Source of the DNA: Lachnospiraceae bacterium
Lineage (GTDB): Bacteria; Bacillota; Clostridia; Lachnospirales; Lachnospiraceae
Length of the DNA stretch: 64,000 bases
Reading direction: 5' to 3'
Assembly (NCBI GenBank): GCA_017449765.1
Contig: JAFTFE010000020.1
Span: 1-64,000, forward strand
Positions 23,001 through 28,917 of this stretch are shown here, piece by piece. Under the pieces are notes generated by a model, which saw nothing but the letters and a program-made list of their open reading frames with translations, ran no database searches and had not been told where the DNA came from. Position numbers and translations under genes: made by a program. Numbering within the stretch: the stretch's first letter is position 1; every line of letters starts with the position of its first letter.

Positions 23001-23695
23001 TCAACTCCGTAATATCCGACCATTCTCTCCTTACGATACACCTCATATCTGGTTGCAATATTTACAAGACCTCTTAATGATGAATTATCATTATTATATT
23101 CAAACGCTTCATATTCCACATTATCTACATTTGCAAATTTGTCTGTATATAGCGCAGAAAATACCTGACCATCTTCAAGAGAAAATTCTATACAAATGGT
23201 TTCGTTCAATATGGAAGTATCATATACATACTCTTCTACCAATTCAAAAACTATAGGAGCTGTAGCACTTGAAGTTTCCTCTCCTGACAGATACTTTTTA
23301 TAATCTCCCTTTTCTGCCATTGCATAGCAAATTGTTCCTTTATCTTTGGATGTCCAAACCTCATCGGATATGTATCTTTCATCTTCACCATAAAATATTG
23401 AATCCAAATTAACTTTATTATTATTTTCTTCTGCATACGCTCTCTTTGCAAATTCACCTAAAGTACCGTTTGCATTATATTCCGACAATTGATTCTGTGC
23501 TGATAAAAACAGAACTTCCGCATATTCATTCTGACGATTAAAGTCTGCCCAATCCTGCCATGCCATAAGTCCCATAACGGAAACCGCCATAAGTATTCCG
23601 AGAACAACAAAAGTAACAATCATTTCAACCAATGTGAAACCATTGTTATTCATTGTCTTTTTCTTATTTAATTTGTCTCTCATATATATCAACAT
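11093..23695 (-). CDS. giant modular pilin (4,200 residues), probable pilus-tip adhesin
   Basis: The protein begins with a 19-residue leader and G|FTLVEMIVTFVVLGIL, a clear prepilin signal with Glu5. After an N-terminal domain (to about residue 440) comes a region of about 34 GLUG-type units (consensus YVGGIVGYN, about residues 650-2070), which predicts a long right-handed beta-helix. Residues about 2280-2560 hold two related beta-rich, lectin-like segments (FDFTYTDDSEGMDGL; WLEFNYSFNYGNDANGLGAL). About 2600-4130 read like serial Fn3-type domains, and a TEETTEE linker ends the chain. There is no LPXTG or C-terminal membrane anchor, so attachment must be by its pilin helix. The ATG at 23695 has GGAGGTG six bases upstream; an in-frame TTG just upstream lacks a ribosome site. 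Being first in the operon and next to the K/I/J-like pilins fits a tip adhesin or sensor. Domain limits are by eye. Confidence 0.85.
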   Translation of the reverse strand: MLIYMRDKLNKKKTMNNNGFTLVEMIVTFVVLGILMAVSVMGLMAWQDWADFNRQNEYAEVLFLSAQNQLSEYNANGTLGEFAKRAYAEENNNKVNLDSIFYGEDERYISDEVWTSKDKGTICYAMAEKGDYKKYLSGEETSSATAPIVFELVEEYVYDTSILNETICIEFSLEDGQVFSALYTDKFANVDNVEYEAFEYNNDNSSLRGLVNIATRYEVYRKERMVGYYGVDTLSAAMASKTDKPTIAKLYLNNEETLNLAFKLGRYAAATNELTYKISVYDKEIDKKVLDITLDTAEHPLKNYEHRQTVPCSVIRYVYNDEGDSAAEELGNYNILAYLDENNQVRVVLDAVDIQATTYLFNEEYSRLADAESVKNGFVAFANTLSFHRFGIDSEKIYCTLQGYSSRYKATSTKQSNSSDVYFANETSGEEEKENIGDSTNFNYTIKNARHLYNIRYLEDMPDGRLEEYKSVDNGMAFCTYALIDNVDWKSFVDGENYYYSDTSNIVLTDDLYKSGNINIVTDTSFASVYKLRMYDKFIGNEYTIKGLKISEKFNLLCGLYGYDDIEEDKSVGLFNKNFGIIKSAKLDNIQVTSGDDKVGAFCGTNVSGVLANGDQTGVLEDLSVLNSGINSDMASVISGNEHVGGIVGYLQGIDEEDIVNNEYKDIVFSNLTNEAKVTGKKYIGGIVGEVRTSNTKPIKIIIDECINKGAVIASNSEVDENGVLQTKTNFNPLESKYIGGITGYTANIYANEHDGEEVQELITIRNCVSSPVYSDSDLNELLDADKDDAAKVLSEKLNGVYVGGIVGYNYFSTIQGCTTKADKGRQGYVFGYQYVGGIVGFNQGPTSGIKGGSDEISGVNEANIVGYEYVGGITGCNADLDNQKLIEAAEKENIETAGKFDNEILENATFVVVPDTEKNPSNKIENWVNKGVIFATGKYAGGISGYNSGWIYNCNSEVESANVDGFFQSTYSNGDYAGGIAGYNNGVIGNTLREVDNEGNFSVSAANNDGKNHKISAVCYISGKNYVGGIVGYNDVDAVVEDYEVAGGYILGDEEDSAFVGGYAGFNSSVRLLMDDEGKARAIISKPNEVIGEYFVGGSVGGNIINTSVESEIPTEFKIDNFLGSMEGKEFVGGFFGYNLFVDSSTITSYKEETDLTPSYVIQQSILDAFADSDAATVSDNEKLAKKAEILNNISKSNSVVGSAVPASATVMRVSGSNGSRVQNTLGKIEADIYVGGVFGYNDVNTKVIVYNVENTTPIIADKAIEFEEQPGRNTDYAGRNTVYTYSYAGGIVGKVSHNMILDTCSNATSGTVKTDGTYTGGLAEINEGIIRNCSVNSFGSSIEEYVGGICGLNKQEGIIENCDTSNVTISGRNVVAGIASENFGTIDRADISRIKMLVSGDNSTSDGVCAGVAAYNEGTIIIGDNISGVNISSKGNYVGILVGINSGDGIIRNANISGDINTDYDSDYYDDEKIVLSGKVDGISTVGGVIGRNISDNPSNVIAGFLNKATVTATKGTAGGIVGDNASGNIIAFCDNHGVITASNAGNAGGITSTNDSEITKCNNYAEIKASSGMSGGIAAINKEDGVISYCLVSAEEGKESLDFASKEAVGGISALNSGTIKYVKLKRINVYNYSTSAASSIGVVSGINDKTGKILFAASTSEKAIDNCTAKTYTDFSYVGGVTGTNIGIIQGAELDGESNLPTTVIEVDVGFKPNSAAIANLGGVAGANYGEISNISIDGNVIGDLGSEVMGYGGIAGTNGYVTAKEAEDALKDEQQANTDNDGYTAEIINCTFDGEVFGEGSGAGIALIGGISGNNAYGGDIQHCYIGVLDDSIDNLTKTKIYAGKQEEIGEDGKLRPTTDLSFDIKNKGTDYEVKVIKSAYDKMSYAYLGGIAGANYGRVASCDNYTKSTEPVEVFSFISSSGGIVGYSYQGSYVTGTEEEHLTSGKDWKVLSRSTDNDRGNGGVIGYYKCTNDIAYCDNYADVECIYQANTSVGGVVGFINQNYDASVNVFNCNNYGYVLGNTRTGGIVSHMSFSGIRMENCINYGTIRALNDSDGAAGILQCIWMPGYDMEFINCINHGTILSPNNKGSGLYTKIITQGSGNNGRGLFVNCVNTGAIGRLANGDQEPNFDASVTQNMAGFYTCDNPNFAFFTNCRNYFGHGNIYGFTKGGVNAKDCLDISQTEKSYTANKYVGTLANSYSDAAKNSNNYYVLRDSSTPYNNTRYGVYTNITSNYHFIWTSNSSRVYSLYEEPAANKRIRSSDTMKNGNKMIIDFDFTYTDDSEGMDGLVIYFANPDNSANNSNQNNQYSYTLYDSDDNELYTVSDKSINVPTNNSLEEGMVKLDFGEYKGDKQVARVRLETINMGNNNTTGHYTTFHGFGYIPHVEPENITELEPINNYIEKTTKTSVVFSSSANLSIASVGSSGTNADGYQYILLNDYTSELGATNGLRISYALPNWNLATSWLEFNYSFNYGNDANGLGALYLYLTTSNGLPNGTKRNYAYYAVFTDENGNNYSVGSQEEPIAVNSVTQNQEQVINVPDSCTGRVKNVKLYLKCTNNNYINFTGFKWSEKGSSEKLLLPYNSTGFINTMFQSALASELIYEKQADGTIKLYPNISGLENEKEYGIKMVNDIKSDTFYNDSSEYNPLFDTPDGEGTWDGNTRVAVYKELDPKYEEFLYTTTYNPYVKLPMSTSFKVVSEKGQYKLTWNKVDNATGYFTHYELVNDNGKVVYTSKDTEAILSAESTACMASYSAAKIDNIYKSELVDAADRTAGYKIIFYAKAVSAYHRLADMGIIETADEEEKNLYDSEYFTIEKVALQTLPTPQFHIEYITDNKAVVVIDNFEDYQAIENYQDVVEIVVNSSAKIFDGLNILTIDLARKKAYSEPFTITSATVTSDTGLIVYAQPKAAYKAEYDSSVSTYIAGEIMNADQHEKGSGNNRYVENITFLGFFGTELNELTYNVQIAANQIDVYVMGDLISQDEKLGVDVAYDRGYIHSASRSGGVTSYTTISLSGLPEDLLERNFEVRSYLYATQNDVLRFGHEVASGATFESVDDIRAVTDENYFNEDGIKASDLDEEPPSIYDDENNKLKPGYVIYDNHDGTYDVYYSASLDADEQIKDNGGYYQVHRMPYNYYDDKFDELGYNYYIGKELTYTSGDNNIAQSNEIITSPARITDRSGNEITVWSDARYNSSRQQYYKDIRAYFEWIPAYEGEVFTYQLKNRSNNTNNNSIRGTRVTTTSGYLNTQIYYADKENGPTAEELEALGLDLYITRFDQLVQPKPVIEEKYTAGQDDAGKDTYTFKWDVGKSGRQYDNAEYSVMLQGTTLNGDVVTLSQPQKVSENTITFTDSENNWNYTKFTLTVERIGTTVPNNTEGKTSILPSRESLDFKCKLKLSQLSQPVVDLTAKEGGSKADGLLYSVVWDSLTDQYELNDLGGYLITVSVGSYADTEVKTGIHYYYVQDIKNASASDDTIGLDFESLAENGKVIDLRRESDIYKDRNSHYVSENSGRHTAVIDLSDYNGGDKLNITVQAIARNNSENYLDGPESEPAERILPNRLSTPLISNFSATGNYDEETNTTVEISKLDSDGIVLTYTDDNSGGYSGYYEIAIAVYDEEGKNAQEEDDVSKTGGTAQVAYDSDAPGSDDAGYWNSYALETFVKKSSGTRMSGDLSKSSYEINKSNKYNLSDYAGKWLKISIRASATGVISSNWTDEDLDDKTENYFWVRIPEAQLDSGSLSESKNNQQIKYYYDADTEEWISSEPSDVLYFYNIFFKTFDIKTQEHADIYLIKLIGENDNIQYAYLVPNSDRTSYEVYGFNADYSAEPYVEGLEGELAGVFADNSDNPYVIHYGTLDADNDVMLQYSGIVYQKDELPNEVVGDLIIRAQLIYNDGNIKLVLPDIIKLGTGTSANSPGDASDVLDTSYNFTKQITVQALVGKDNINYYDDSEIDSWLRINSESKKGEISKLEEISAVENIISIDNGIEASVDTEFVRENDDNTTTEFYKYTLKSSSPKLYRILVTDVSGDEEKLIAKVYGSIAVKYDETSTGGDVFYQNDVAVLAEYLTNTTDYKVYISVANISSDGKGISEWSDMWYLTSSGISAEKAEGFDSANITGGSSDSNYVLQFIKTQSTESSDTNDGTEDGDGEDTTEETTEETTEQTTEETTEETTEETATPSDADGTATSSDVAGD
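17495..21775 (-). repeat. GLUG-type repeat region of the giant pilin
   Basis: About 34 copies of a short Gly-rich motif (for example YVGGIVGYN, YAGGISGYN, NLGGVAGANY) recur every 30-70 residues in the translated frame. Between them lie strands rich in Ile/Val and Asn. Copies differ strongly at DNA level, so this is an old protein repeat rather than a recent DNA duplication. Such motifs occur in GLUG adhesins and IgA-protease-type beta-helices. Confidence 0.85.
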
Positions 23696-23744
23696 TGAAG
23701 ACACCTCCAACGAATCTTATTAAAATACATTATAATCCATACTT

Positions 23745-23773
23745 ATTATACTAAATTTTATACTCAAGGTCAA
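23745..23773 (-). promoter_or_regulatory. promoter of the type IV pilus operon
   Basis: TTGACC (23773-23768) and TATAAT (23750-23745) on the minus strand are 17 bases apart. This is the only strong promoter seen ahead of the operon. The leader to the giant pilin's ATG is about 45 bases, leaving no room for a riboswitch. Confidence 0.8.
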
Positions 23774-23854
23774 ATAATATAAACTAAAAACATCTGTAAA
23801 ATTATGATTTTTAAGGCATTTTATCCCAATTCTCCACTTAGTATATCGTCAGAT

Positions 23855-24778
23855 TTATTTGTTTGAATAATATTTTTTTAATTCCGAATATATCTTTTCT
23901 GACATATCCTGCGAAATTTTTACGTTATTCCAGTATTCAAAAGCAATAATTCCCTGATACAAAAGCATCTTTAATCCATTAATATACGGTATTTTTTTCT
24001 TACTCATAACTTCAAGAAATTTTGTCTTTTCGGGATTATATATGAGGTCTACCGCTGCATCGGCCATATCATAGAAGTTCTCATCACATACAAGAGGAAG
24101 ACCGTCATCCGCATTCAGTCCTATAGATGTGCTCTGTATAAATAAATATCTGTCATTTGGTATTCGAATGTAATCAGATGCAGCAATGGGAATAAAGGTT
24201 TTTTCATTTGCATTATCCTTTTTTATCATATTCATATCATCAGCTAATTTTTCCGCCTTTTCCAACGTTCTGTTGACAATATATACCTTTTTTGCCCCGT
24301 ATTTAACACACATATAAGCGACAGCTCTTGCTGCGCCTCCTGCTCCGAGCATAATAATATTATTATCCTTTATTTCAAATCCGGCCTCTGTTACAGACCT
24401 GTACAAGCCTTCCATATCGGTATTATATCCCTTGTAACCTCCGTCTGCTCTGACCAAAGTATTGACAGCTCCGATTTTCTCAGCATCCTCATCTATATCC
24501 ACAAGATATGGTATTACTTTCTCCTTGTATGGAACTGTAATATTCAATCCCAATATCTGACTTTCATATGCTGCTTTTACATAATCTCCGAGTCTTTCCT
24601 CTATCTGAAACGGAATATATCTTTCATTTAATCCAAGCATATCTGACAGATTATCATGTATAACCGGCGACAATGTATGTTTTATCGGATTACCGAATAT
24701 ACCGAGTATTTCTTTATCTTCTGCCAGTTCATAGCCTTCTATCACTTTATCTTTCAAATTTATCTCATTATTATTCAT
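23855..24778 (-). CDS. aroE: shikimate dehydrogenase
   Basis: This 307-residue enzyme reduces 3-dehydroshikimate to shikimate with NADPH in the aromatic pathway. The substrate-binding motif LSPVIHDNL, the catalytic Lys in NITVPYKEKV and Asp in GYNTDMEG, and the nucleotide loop GAGGAARA are present, followed by VNRTLEKA. Length is slightly above the usual 270-290 because of about 20 extra N-terminal residues. The ATG at 24778 is chosen for GGAG seven bases upstream; an earlier ATG in frame is too close to it. It follows rpsO, separated by that gene's terminator. aroC lies nearby on the other strand. Confidence 0.95.
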   Translation of the reverse strand: MNNNEINLKDKVIEGYELAEDKEILGIFGNPIKHTLSPVIHDNLSDMLGLNERYIPFQIEERLGDYVKAAYESQILGLNITVPYKEKVIPYLVDIDEDAEKIGAVNTLVRADGGYKGYNTDMEGLYRSVTEAGFEIKDNNIIMLGAGGAARAVAYMCVKYGAKKVYIVNRTLEKAEKLADDMNMIKKDNANEKTFIPIAASDYIRIPNDRYLFIQSTSIGLNADDGLPLVCDENFYDMADAAVDLIYNPEKTKFLEVMSKKKIPYINGLKMLLYQGIIAFEYWNNVKISQDMSEKIYSELKKYYSNK

Positions 24779-24821
24779 TTTCATTCTCCATAAAAACGCA
24801 TAAACATTCACTGTTAAAAAA

Positions 24822-24862
24822 GTCACAAAACAATAAGGCACCAGGTGCTGCCCTGATGCCTT
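24822..24862 (-). terminator. intrinsic terminator of rpsO
   Basis: On the minus strand AAGGCATCAGG pairs with CCTGGTGCCTT (11 bp, one G-U) around a GCAGCA loop and is followed by a T-rich stretch. It begins 9 bases after the rpsO stop. Confidence 0.85.
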
Positions 24863-24870
24863 GATATGTT

Positions 24871-25137
24871 TTACTTTCTGAGTCCAAGCTCTTCAATAAG
24901 CTTTCTGTAACGCTCTATATCCTTGCTCTTAAGATAAGCCAGAAGATTTCTTCTCTGACCAACCATCTTAAGAAGACCACGTCTTGAATGATGATCCTTA
25001 GGATGAACCTTGAAATGCTCATTTAAATCATTAATTCTTGCAGTGAGTAATGCAACCTGTACCTCAGGTGAACCTGTATCACCCTCAGAACGTCCATACT
25101 TTTCAATAATTTCCTTCTTTTGCTCTGTTGTAATCAT
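24871..25137 (-). CDS. rpsO: 30S ribosomal protein S15
   Basis: This 88-residue primary 16S rRNA-binding protein organises the central domain of the small subunit. The full family length is present with the conserved core ([17 protein letters not shown], then [19 protein letters not shown] and LLAYLKSKD). It starts at ATG after a GGAGGTCA ribosome site. It has its own terminator and a structured leader, as expected for an autoregulated ribosomal gene. Confidence 0.98.
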   Translation of the reverse strand: MITTEQKKEIIEKYGRSEGDTGSPEVQVALLTARINDLNEHFKVHPKDHHSRRGLLKMVGQRRNLLAYLKSKDIERYRKLIEELGLRK

Positions 25138-25169
25138 TTTAAATGACCTCCATAATAATTATTTAAGCT

Positions 25170-25223
25170 TTTCACCGGGTAACGGGTGGAGAATCCGTTT
25201 ACTAAGTGAAAGACTTGATTATA
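25170..25223 (-). promoter_or_regulatory. rpsO -10 box and structured leader
   Basis: A TATAAT at 25223-25218 (minus strand) has no good -35 box: TTTACA lies 20 bases upstream. The expected transcript start is followed by a leader that can fold with TTTCAC/GTGAAA outer arms and an AACGG/CCGTT inner stem. S15 represses its own translation through leader structures in several bacteria. This hairpin is a candidate, but no known leader motif could be matched by eye. Confidence 0.35.
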
Positions 25224-25388
25224 ATATCACAACACCCTTTTATTGTAAAGAAAAAAAAGAAAACTCTTTATTTTTTTTATTTTTTTATTATAATACTTAT
25301 ATGCGTAATAATTATTTTGATTAAATATATCACTGAACATCTTTAAAATGATTATTTATCGCAAAATCAAGCTATGAAAGGAATAATT

Positions 25389-26486
25389 ATGAGCGGTTCG
25401 ACTATAGGAAGATTATTTAAAGTTACAACCTGGGGTGAGTCACACGGTGCGGCAGTCGGTGCGGTAATTGACGGTTGTCCTGCCGGACTTATGCTTAATG
25501 AAACAGATATACAAAAATTTCTTGACAGACGAAAGCCCGGCCAAAACGAATTTACGACCATGCGCAACGAAGATGACAAGATACAGATTATGTCAGGAAT
25601 ATTTGATGGCATTACGACAGGCACTCCGATATCTCTTATCGTATATAACAAGGATCATCATAGTGCGGACTATAGTAATATAGCTAACTGCTACAGACCC
25701 GGACATGCTGATTATACTTATGATGAAAAATACGGTTTCAGGGATTATCGAGGAGGCGGACGTTCATCAGGTCGTGAAACCATCGGACGTGTTGCAGCCG
25801 GCGCAGTAGCAATAAAATTATTAGACCAGCTCGGAATATCCTTTTGTACATATACCCGTTCTATCGGAGAGTATATTATAGATTATAATAATTTTGACAA
25901 AGATGAAATATATAAAAATGCATTATATATGCCTGACAAGGTCTGCGCAGAAAAGTCCTCAGCATACCTTAAGGATATAATATCAGATTTAGATTCCATA
26001 GGTTCTTCTGTCGAATGTATAGTAAGCGGTATGCCGACAGGTATAGGAGAGCCTGTATTTGACAAGCTTGATGCTCTGCTTGCTAAGGCTGTTATGTCAA
26101 TCGGCGCAGTAAAGGCGGTTGAGATAGGTGATGGAATATCTGTAAGTCAGGCATGTGGTTCGGAAAATAATGACAGCTTTATAATTGATAATGGTGAAGT
26201 AAAGAAAGAGACAAATCACTCAGGCGGAATACTCGGAGGAATAAGTGACGGTTCTGACATCATACTGCGTGCCTCCTTTAAGCCTACTCCATCCATATAC
26301 AAGGAACAAAAAACCATAACGAATGATAAAGAAGAAACCGTTCTCTCCATAAAGGGCAGACACGACCCAATCATAGCACCACGCGCAGCGGTCGTTGTCG
26401 AATCGATGTGCGCAATCACAATCCTCGACCTGTTGCTGCAGAACGCAACATCTACTGTAGATAAATTAAAAAATATATACAAATAA
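25389..26486 (+). CDS. aroC: chorismate synthase
   Basis: This 365-residue enzyme converts EPSP to chorismate using reduced FMN, the last shared step to aromatic amino acids. Signatures include TTWGESHG near the start, RPGHADYTYDEKYGFRDYRG with GGGRSSGRET, and the C-terminal RHDPIIAPRAAVVVE. Length is normal. The frame opens at an ATG five codons earlier, but the ATG at 25389 is preceded by AAAGGA at good spacing and gives the usual MSGSTIGRLF start. It is transcribed away from rpsO. Confidence 0.97.
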   Translation: MSGSTIGRLFKVTTWGESHGAAVGAVIDGCPAGLMLNETDIQKFLDRRKPGQNEFTTMRNEDDKIQIMSGIFDGITTGTPISLIVYNKDHHSADYSNIANCYRPGHADYTYDEKYGFRDYRGGGRSSGRETIGRVAAGAVAIKLLDQLGISFCTYTRSIGEYIIDYNNFDKDEIYKNALYMPDKVCAEKSSAYLKDIISDLDSIGSSVECIVSGMPTGIGEPVFDKLDALLAKAVMSIGAVKAVEIGDGISVSQACGSENNDSFIIDNGEVKKETNHSGGILGGISDGSDIILRASFKPTPSIYKEQKTITNDKEETVLSIKGRHDPIIAPRAAVVVESMCAITILDLLLQNATSTVDKLKNIYK

Positions 26487-26499
26487 AAAACTATAGCCT

Positions 26500-26579
26500 G
26501 CAGATAGAATATAAACAAGAGACTGTAGCAACAAATTGATTGCATGTTGCAACAGTCTCTTTGTTTATACTCTATCTGC
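26500..26579. terminator. long inverted repeat, bidirectional terminator
   Basis: Arms of 33 and 34 bases (26500-26532 and 26546-26579) are nearly perfect complements around a 13-base loop, between the convergent aroC and xerD genes. An inner GC-richer stem carries CTCTTTG on one side. It can stop transcription from both directions. The arms are longer than a terminator needs. Confidence 0.65.
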
Positions 26580-26596
26580 CGGTTAAAATTATTTAA

Positions 26597-27484
26597 TTAA
26601 GCCATCTTAGCTCTTGGATGAGCTTTATCGTATTCCTGTTTTAATTTGCTCTGACGACTATTCAGATATACCTGTGTAGTCGAAATATCCGAATGACCAA
26701 GCATCTCCTGAACAGCTCTTAAATCAGCTCCATTTGATACAAGGTGCGACGCAAACGAATGCCTTATCATATGCGGGGTTATATCCTTGTCGATACCGGC
26801 TTTCTTGGCATAAGCTTTAATCAACTTCCAGAATCCCTGTCTCGTCATCTGCTCTCCTTTCATATTGGTGAACAGATAATCGCTCTTGCCGCATATACCT
26901 TCTCTTACATTTTTTAAATAATTATTAAGTGCAGACTTCGCTGCATTTTCTATCGGAATAACTCTTTCCTTGTTATCATCCTTACATATGATATATCCAA
27001 GCGTAAGATTAACATCATCTAATTTTAAAGAAATCAGCTCCGTAACTCTTAAACCTGTCGCATATAAAAGCTCAAGCATAGCTTTATCACGAATACCTTT
27101 ATTACTTGAAGTATTAGGTTGTTCAAGCAAAAGATTTATCTCACTTATAGACAATGTCTCAGGAGGTCTTTTCTCAATCTTCGGTCCTTTTAATCCCTCC
27201 GCATAATCATCATTGACAATTTTGTTCTTAAAAAGATACATATAGAAGGACTTAATACTTGCCACACTTCTTGAAACAGTAGCTGTAGACATTCCAAGTC
27301 CCTGAAGGTATTCAATATATGTAGTTAAATCAGTGGCATTGACATCCGACACATTAGTTATATTTTTATCATAAAAATAATGTTCCATCTTGAGTAAATC
27401 TCTTTTATAAGAACTTATGGTATTGTCGCTTGAATGTTTAACTCTCTTTATATAATTAATATAATCTTCGATAAATTGTCCCAT
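26597..27484 (-). CDS. xerD: tyrosine recombinase XerD-type
   Basis: This 295-residue site-specific recombinase resolves chromosome dimers at dif with its XerC partner. The N-terminal SAM-like core-binding domain spans residues 1-85. The catalytic set is complete: Arg146 (ATGLRVTEL), Lys168, His238 and Arg241 (HMIRHSFASHL), His264 (LGHSDIS) and the nucleophile Tyr273 (TTQVYL). The xerD-spoIIM-nudF order matches B. subtilis, so this is the housekeeping recombinase and not a mobile-element integrase. Confidence 0.93.
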   Translation of the reverse strand: MGQFIEDYINYIKRVKHSSDNTISSYKRDLLKMEHYFYDKNITNVSDVNATDLTTYIEYLQGLGMSTATVSRSVASIKSFYMYLFKNKIVNDDYAEGLKGPKIEKRPPETLSISEINLLLEQPNTSSNKGIRDKAMLELLYATGLRVTELISLKLDDVNLTLGYIICKDDNKERVIPIENAAKSALNNYLKNVREGICGKSDYLFTNMKGEQMTRQGFWKLIKAYAKKAGIDKDITPHMIRHSFASHLVSNGADLRAVQEMLGHSDISTTQVYLNSRQSKLKQEYDKAHPRAKMA

Positions 27485-27550
27485 CTGATTTCCTTTTCCT
27501 CAAGTAAAACAAACATATTTTTTTATAGTTTTTGTAATAATTAAACAAAA

Positions 27551-27621
27551 TGTAACTTTTTGTAACTTTATGTAAAAAATATTACAGACATAATTTTATA
27601 TATTAATTTACATAAAATCAA
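27551..27621 (-). promoter_or_regulatory. probable xerD promoter with phased TGTAA repeats
   Basis: On the minus strand TTGATT (27621-27616) and TAAAAT (27598-27593) are 17 bases apart. Just downstream, TGTAA occurs three times on the plus strand at exactly 10-base spacing (27551, 27561, 27571). The repeats may be a binding site for a regulator or simply AT-rich tandem sequence. Confidence 0.4.
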
Positions 27622-27720
27622 GTATAATTTTTACTGATTTTTTAAGGTTTTTTCAGCGTTTTAAGCTATTCCACAATATAAAGAATTCCATGTTATGTCC
27701 ACCTACAATATATTGTTTTT

Positions 27721-28239
27721 TTAGCTTAAAAAAATCTTTAAAAAATTTTCTTCAAATATTACTCCGATTATAATTGTTATTAATAGAATTGTAATAAATT
27801 TTAACTTATTTTTATTTATAATCTTCCCTGAATAATATCTGTAAATAAAATTAATTACAAACAAATACAAAATATAATGCGGAAATATACTGATTAAAAA
27901 TACTCCCACTTCTCTTATTCCACCCGAATATGTCTGAACCGACATCATAAACCCATAGAACATACCAAGCAGCAAAATTAAAAAATCATATATAAGCTCA
28001 GGTTTAAAAAGCTTCATAAAGATAAGTATTATAACAGTTTGCTTCAATCTTCTGAGCAATATAAAAACAAACCCCGATAAAAAAGATACGGATAAGCCTC
28101 TGTATATGTCCATTATAGAAAAAGCCATATAATCAAAAACCGTCCCTGTCTTCATCAAAATATTTACTGTCAGACTTGTAAAGAACACAGAAGATATTGC
28201 AATTAATATTGATGTATTATTTTGTATTTTATTCGGCAA
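27721..28239 (-). CDS. spoIIM: stage II sporulation protein M
   Basis: This integral membrane protein of about 172 residues has five or so hydrophobic segments. The SpoIIM-like stretch GVFLISIFPHYILYLF lies near residue 115. In B. subtilis SpoIIM joins SpoIID and SpoIIP in degrading septal peptidoglycan so that the mother cell can engulf the forespore. The neighbourhood (xerD on one side, an ADP-ribose-type NUDIX gene on the other) is the classic spoIIM context. An ATG at 28269 lies inside the terminator hairpin of the upstream gene. The TTG at 28239 has GGAGTG six bases upstream and is the better start. Confidence 0.8.
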   Translation of the reverse strand: MPNKIQNNTSILIAISSVFFTSLTVNILMKTGTVFDYMAFSIMDIYRGLSVSFLSGFVFILLRRLKQTVIILIFMKLFKPELIYDFLILLLGMFYGFMMSVQTYSGGIREVGVFLISIFPHYILYLFVINFIYRYYSGKIINKNKLKFITILLITIIIGVIFEENFLKIFLS

Positions 28240-28251
28240 AAAAATCACTCC

Positions 28252-28288
28252 ATAAAAAATAGAAAACATATCGTTTTCTATTTTTTAT
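28252..28288 (-). terminator. intrinsic terminator of the NUDIX gene
   Basis: A perfect 16-bp inverted repeat (28252-28267 with 28273-28288) around a 5-base loop ends in a T run on the minus strand. It begins 8 bases after the NUDIX stop codon and just before spoIIM's ribosome site. Confidence 0.8.
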
Positions 28289-28296
28289 GATAATTA

Positions 28297-28851
28297 TTAT
28301 TCAATTATTCCACTTGATTTCATTTCCTTATAAGCAAATATTGCGGCTATGGTTTTGCTATCGACTATAACTCCGTCATATATCATCTGTATTGCTTCGT
28401 CAATATGTATATGTAAAAGTTCAATAAACTCATTATCATCAAGATGTCTTTTTCCTTCAGTTAATTCAGTTCCGATATATACATCCGTCGTTTCATCAAA
28501 TGTACCTATTGAGGATACCAATTTTGTTACGTGATATAACTTCTGTGGAATATACCCGGTCTCCTCTTCTGCTTCACGAGCTGCACATATCTCACCGGCT
28601 TCATCAATTTCATTGTATGCCCCGGCAGGTATTTCAACACTTAAATTGTCTATAGAATTCCTATACTGCCGTACAAGGTATGTGTATTCATTTTCATCAA
28701 TAAGTAATACTCCCGCTCCACCTCTGTTTTTATGTCTGATAAAATCATATTCTACAATTCTTCCATCCGGTGTCTCAAGGTAGTCCTTATATAATTCTAC
28801 AATCTTTGCTTCACACAAAAGTTCTAATTTTTTTCTCTTGAATTTTTCCAC
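28297..28851 (-). CDS. nudF: NUDIX hydrolase, ADP-ribose pyrophosphatase type
   Basis: This 184-residue cytoplasmic hydrolase probably splits ADP-ribose to AMP and ribose-5-phosphate. The NUDIX box is clear: GAYNEID, then AAREAEEETGYIP near residues 80-105, with the metal-binding REAEEE glutamates. A Pro residue downstream and the N-terminal dimer strands fit the ADPRase group. The start is GTG, eight bases after AGGAG. It neighbours spoIIM and xerD as in B. subtilis. Confidence 0.88.
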   Translation of the reverse strand: MEKFKRKKLELLCEAKIVELYKDYLETPDGRIVEYDFIRHKNRGGAGVLLIDENEYTYLVRQYRNSIDNLSVEIPAGAYNEIDEAGEICAAREAEEETGYIPQKLYHVTKLVSSIGTFDETTDVYIGTELTEGKRHLDDNEFIELLHIHIDEAIQMIYDGVIVDSKTIAAIFAYKEMKSSGIIE

Positions 28852-28883
28852 TTAGAAATCTCCTTTAAAAATTTATCAGATTT

Positions 28884-28913
28884 GAAAAGGGTGTGAATAA
28901 ATCCACACCCTTT
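28884..28913 (-). terminator. intrinsic terminator of rny
   Basis: AAAGGGTGTG pairs with CACACCCTTT around an 8-base loop, followed by TTTTC on the minus strand. It begins 5 bases after the rny stop. Confidence 0.85.
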
Positions 28914-28917
28914 AATT

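Noticed and set aside
26597..27484. The tyrosine recombinase as an integrase of a mobile element.
   Set aside because: It has XerD length and synteny with spoIIM and nudF. No attachment repeats or excisionase are nearby.
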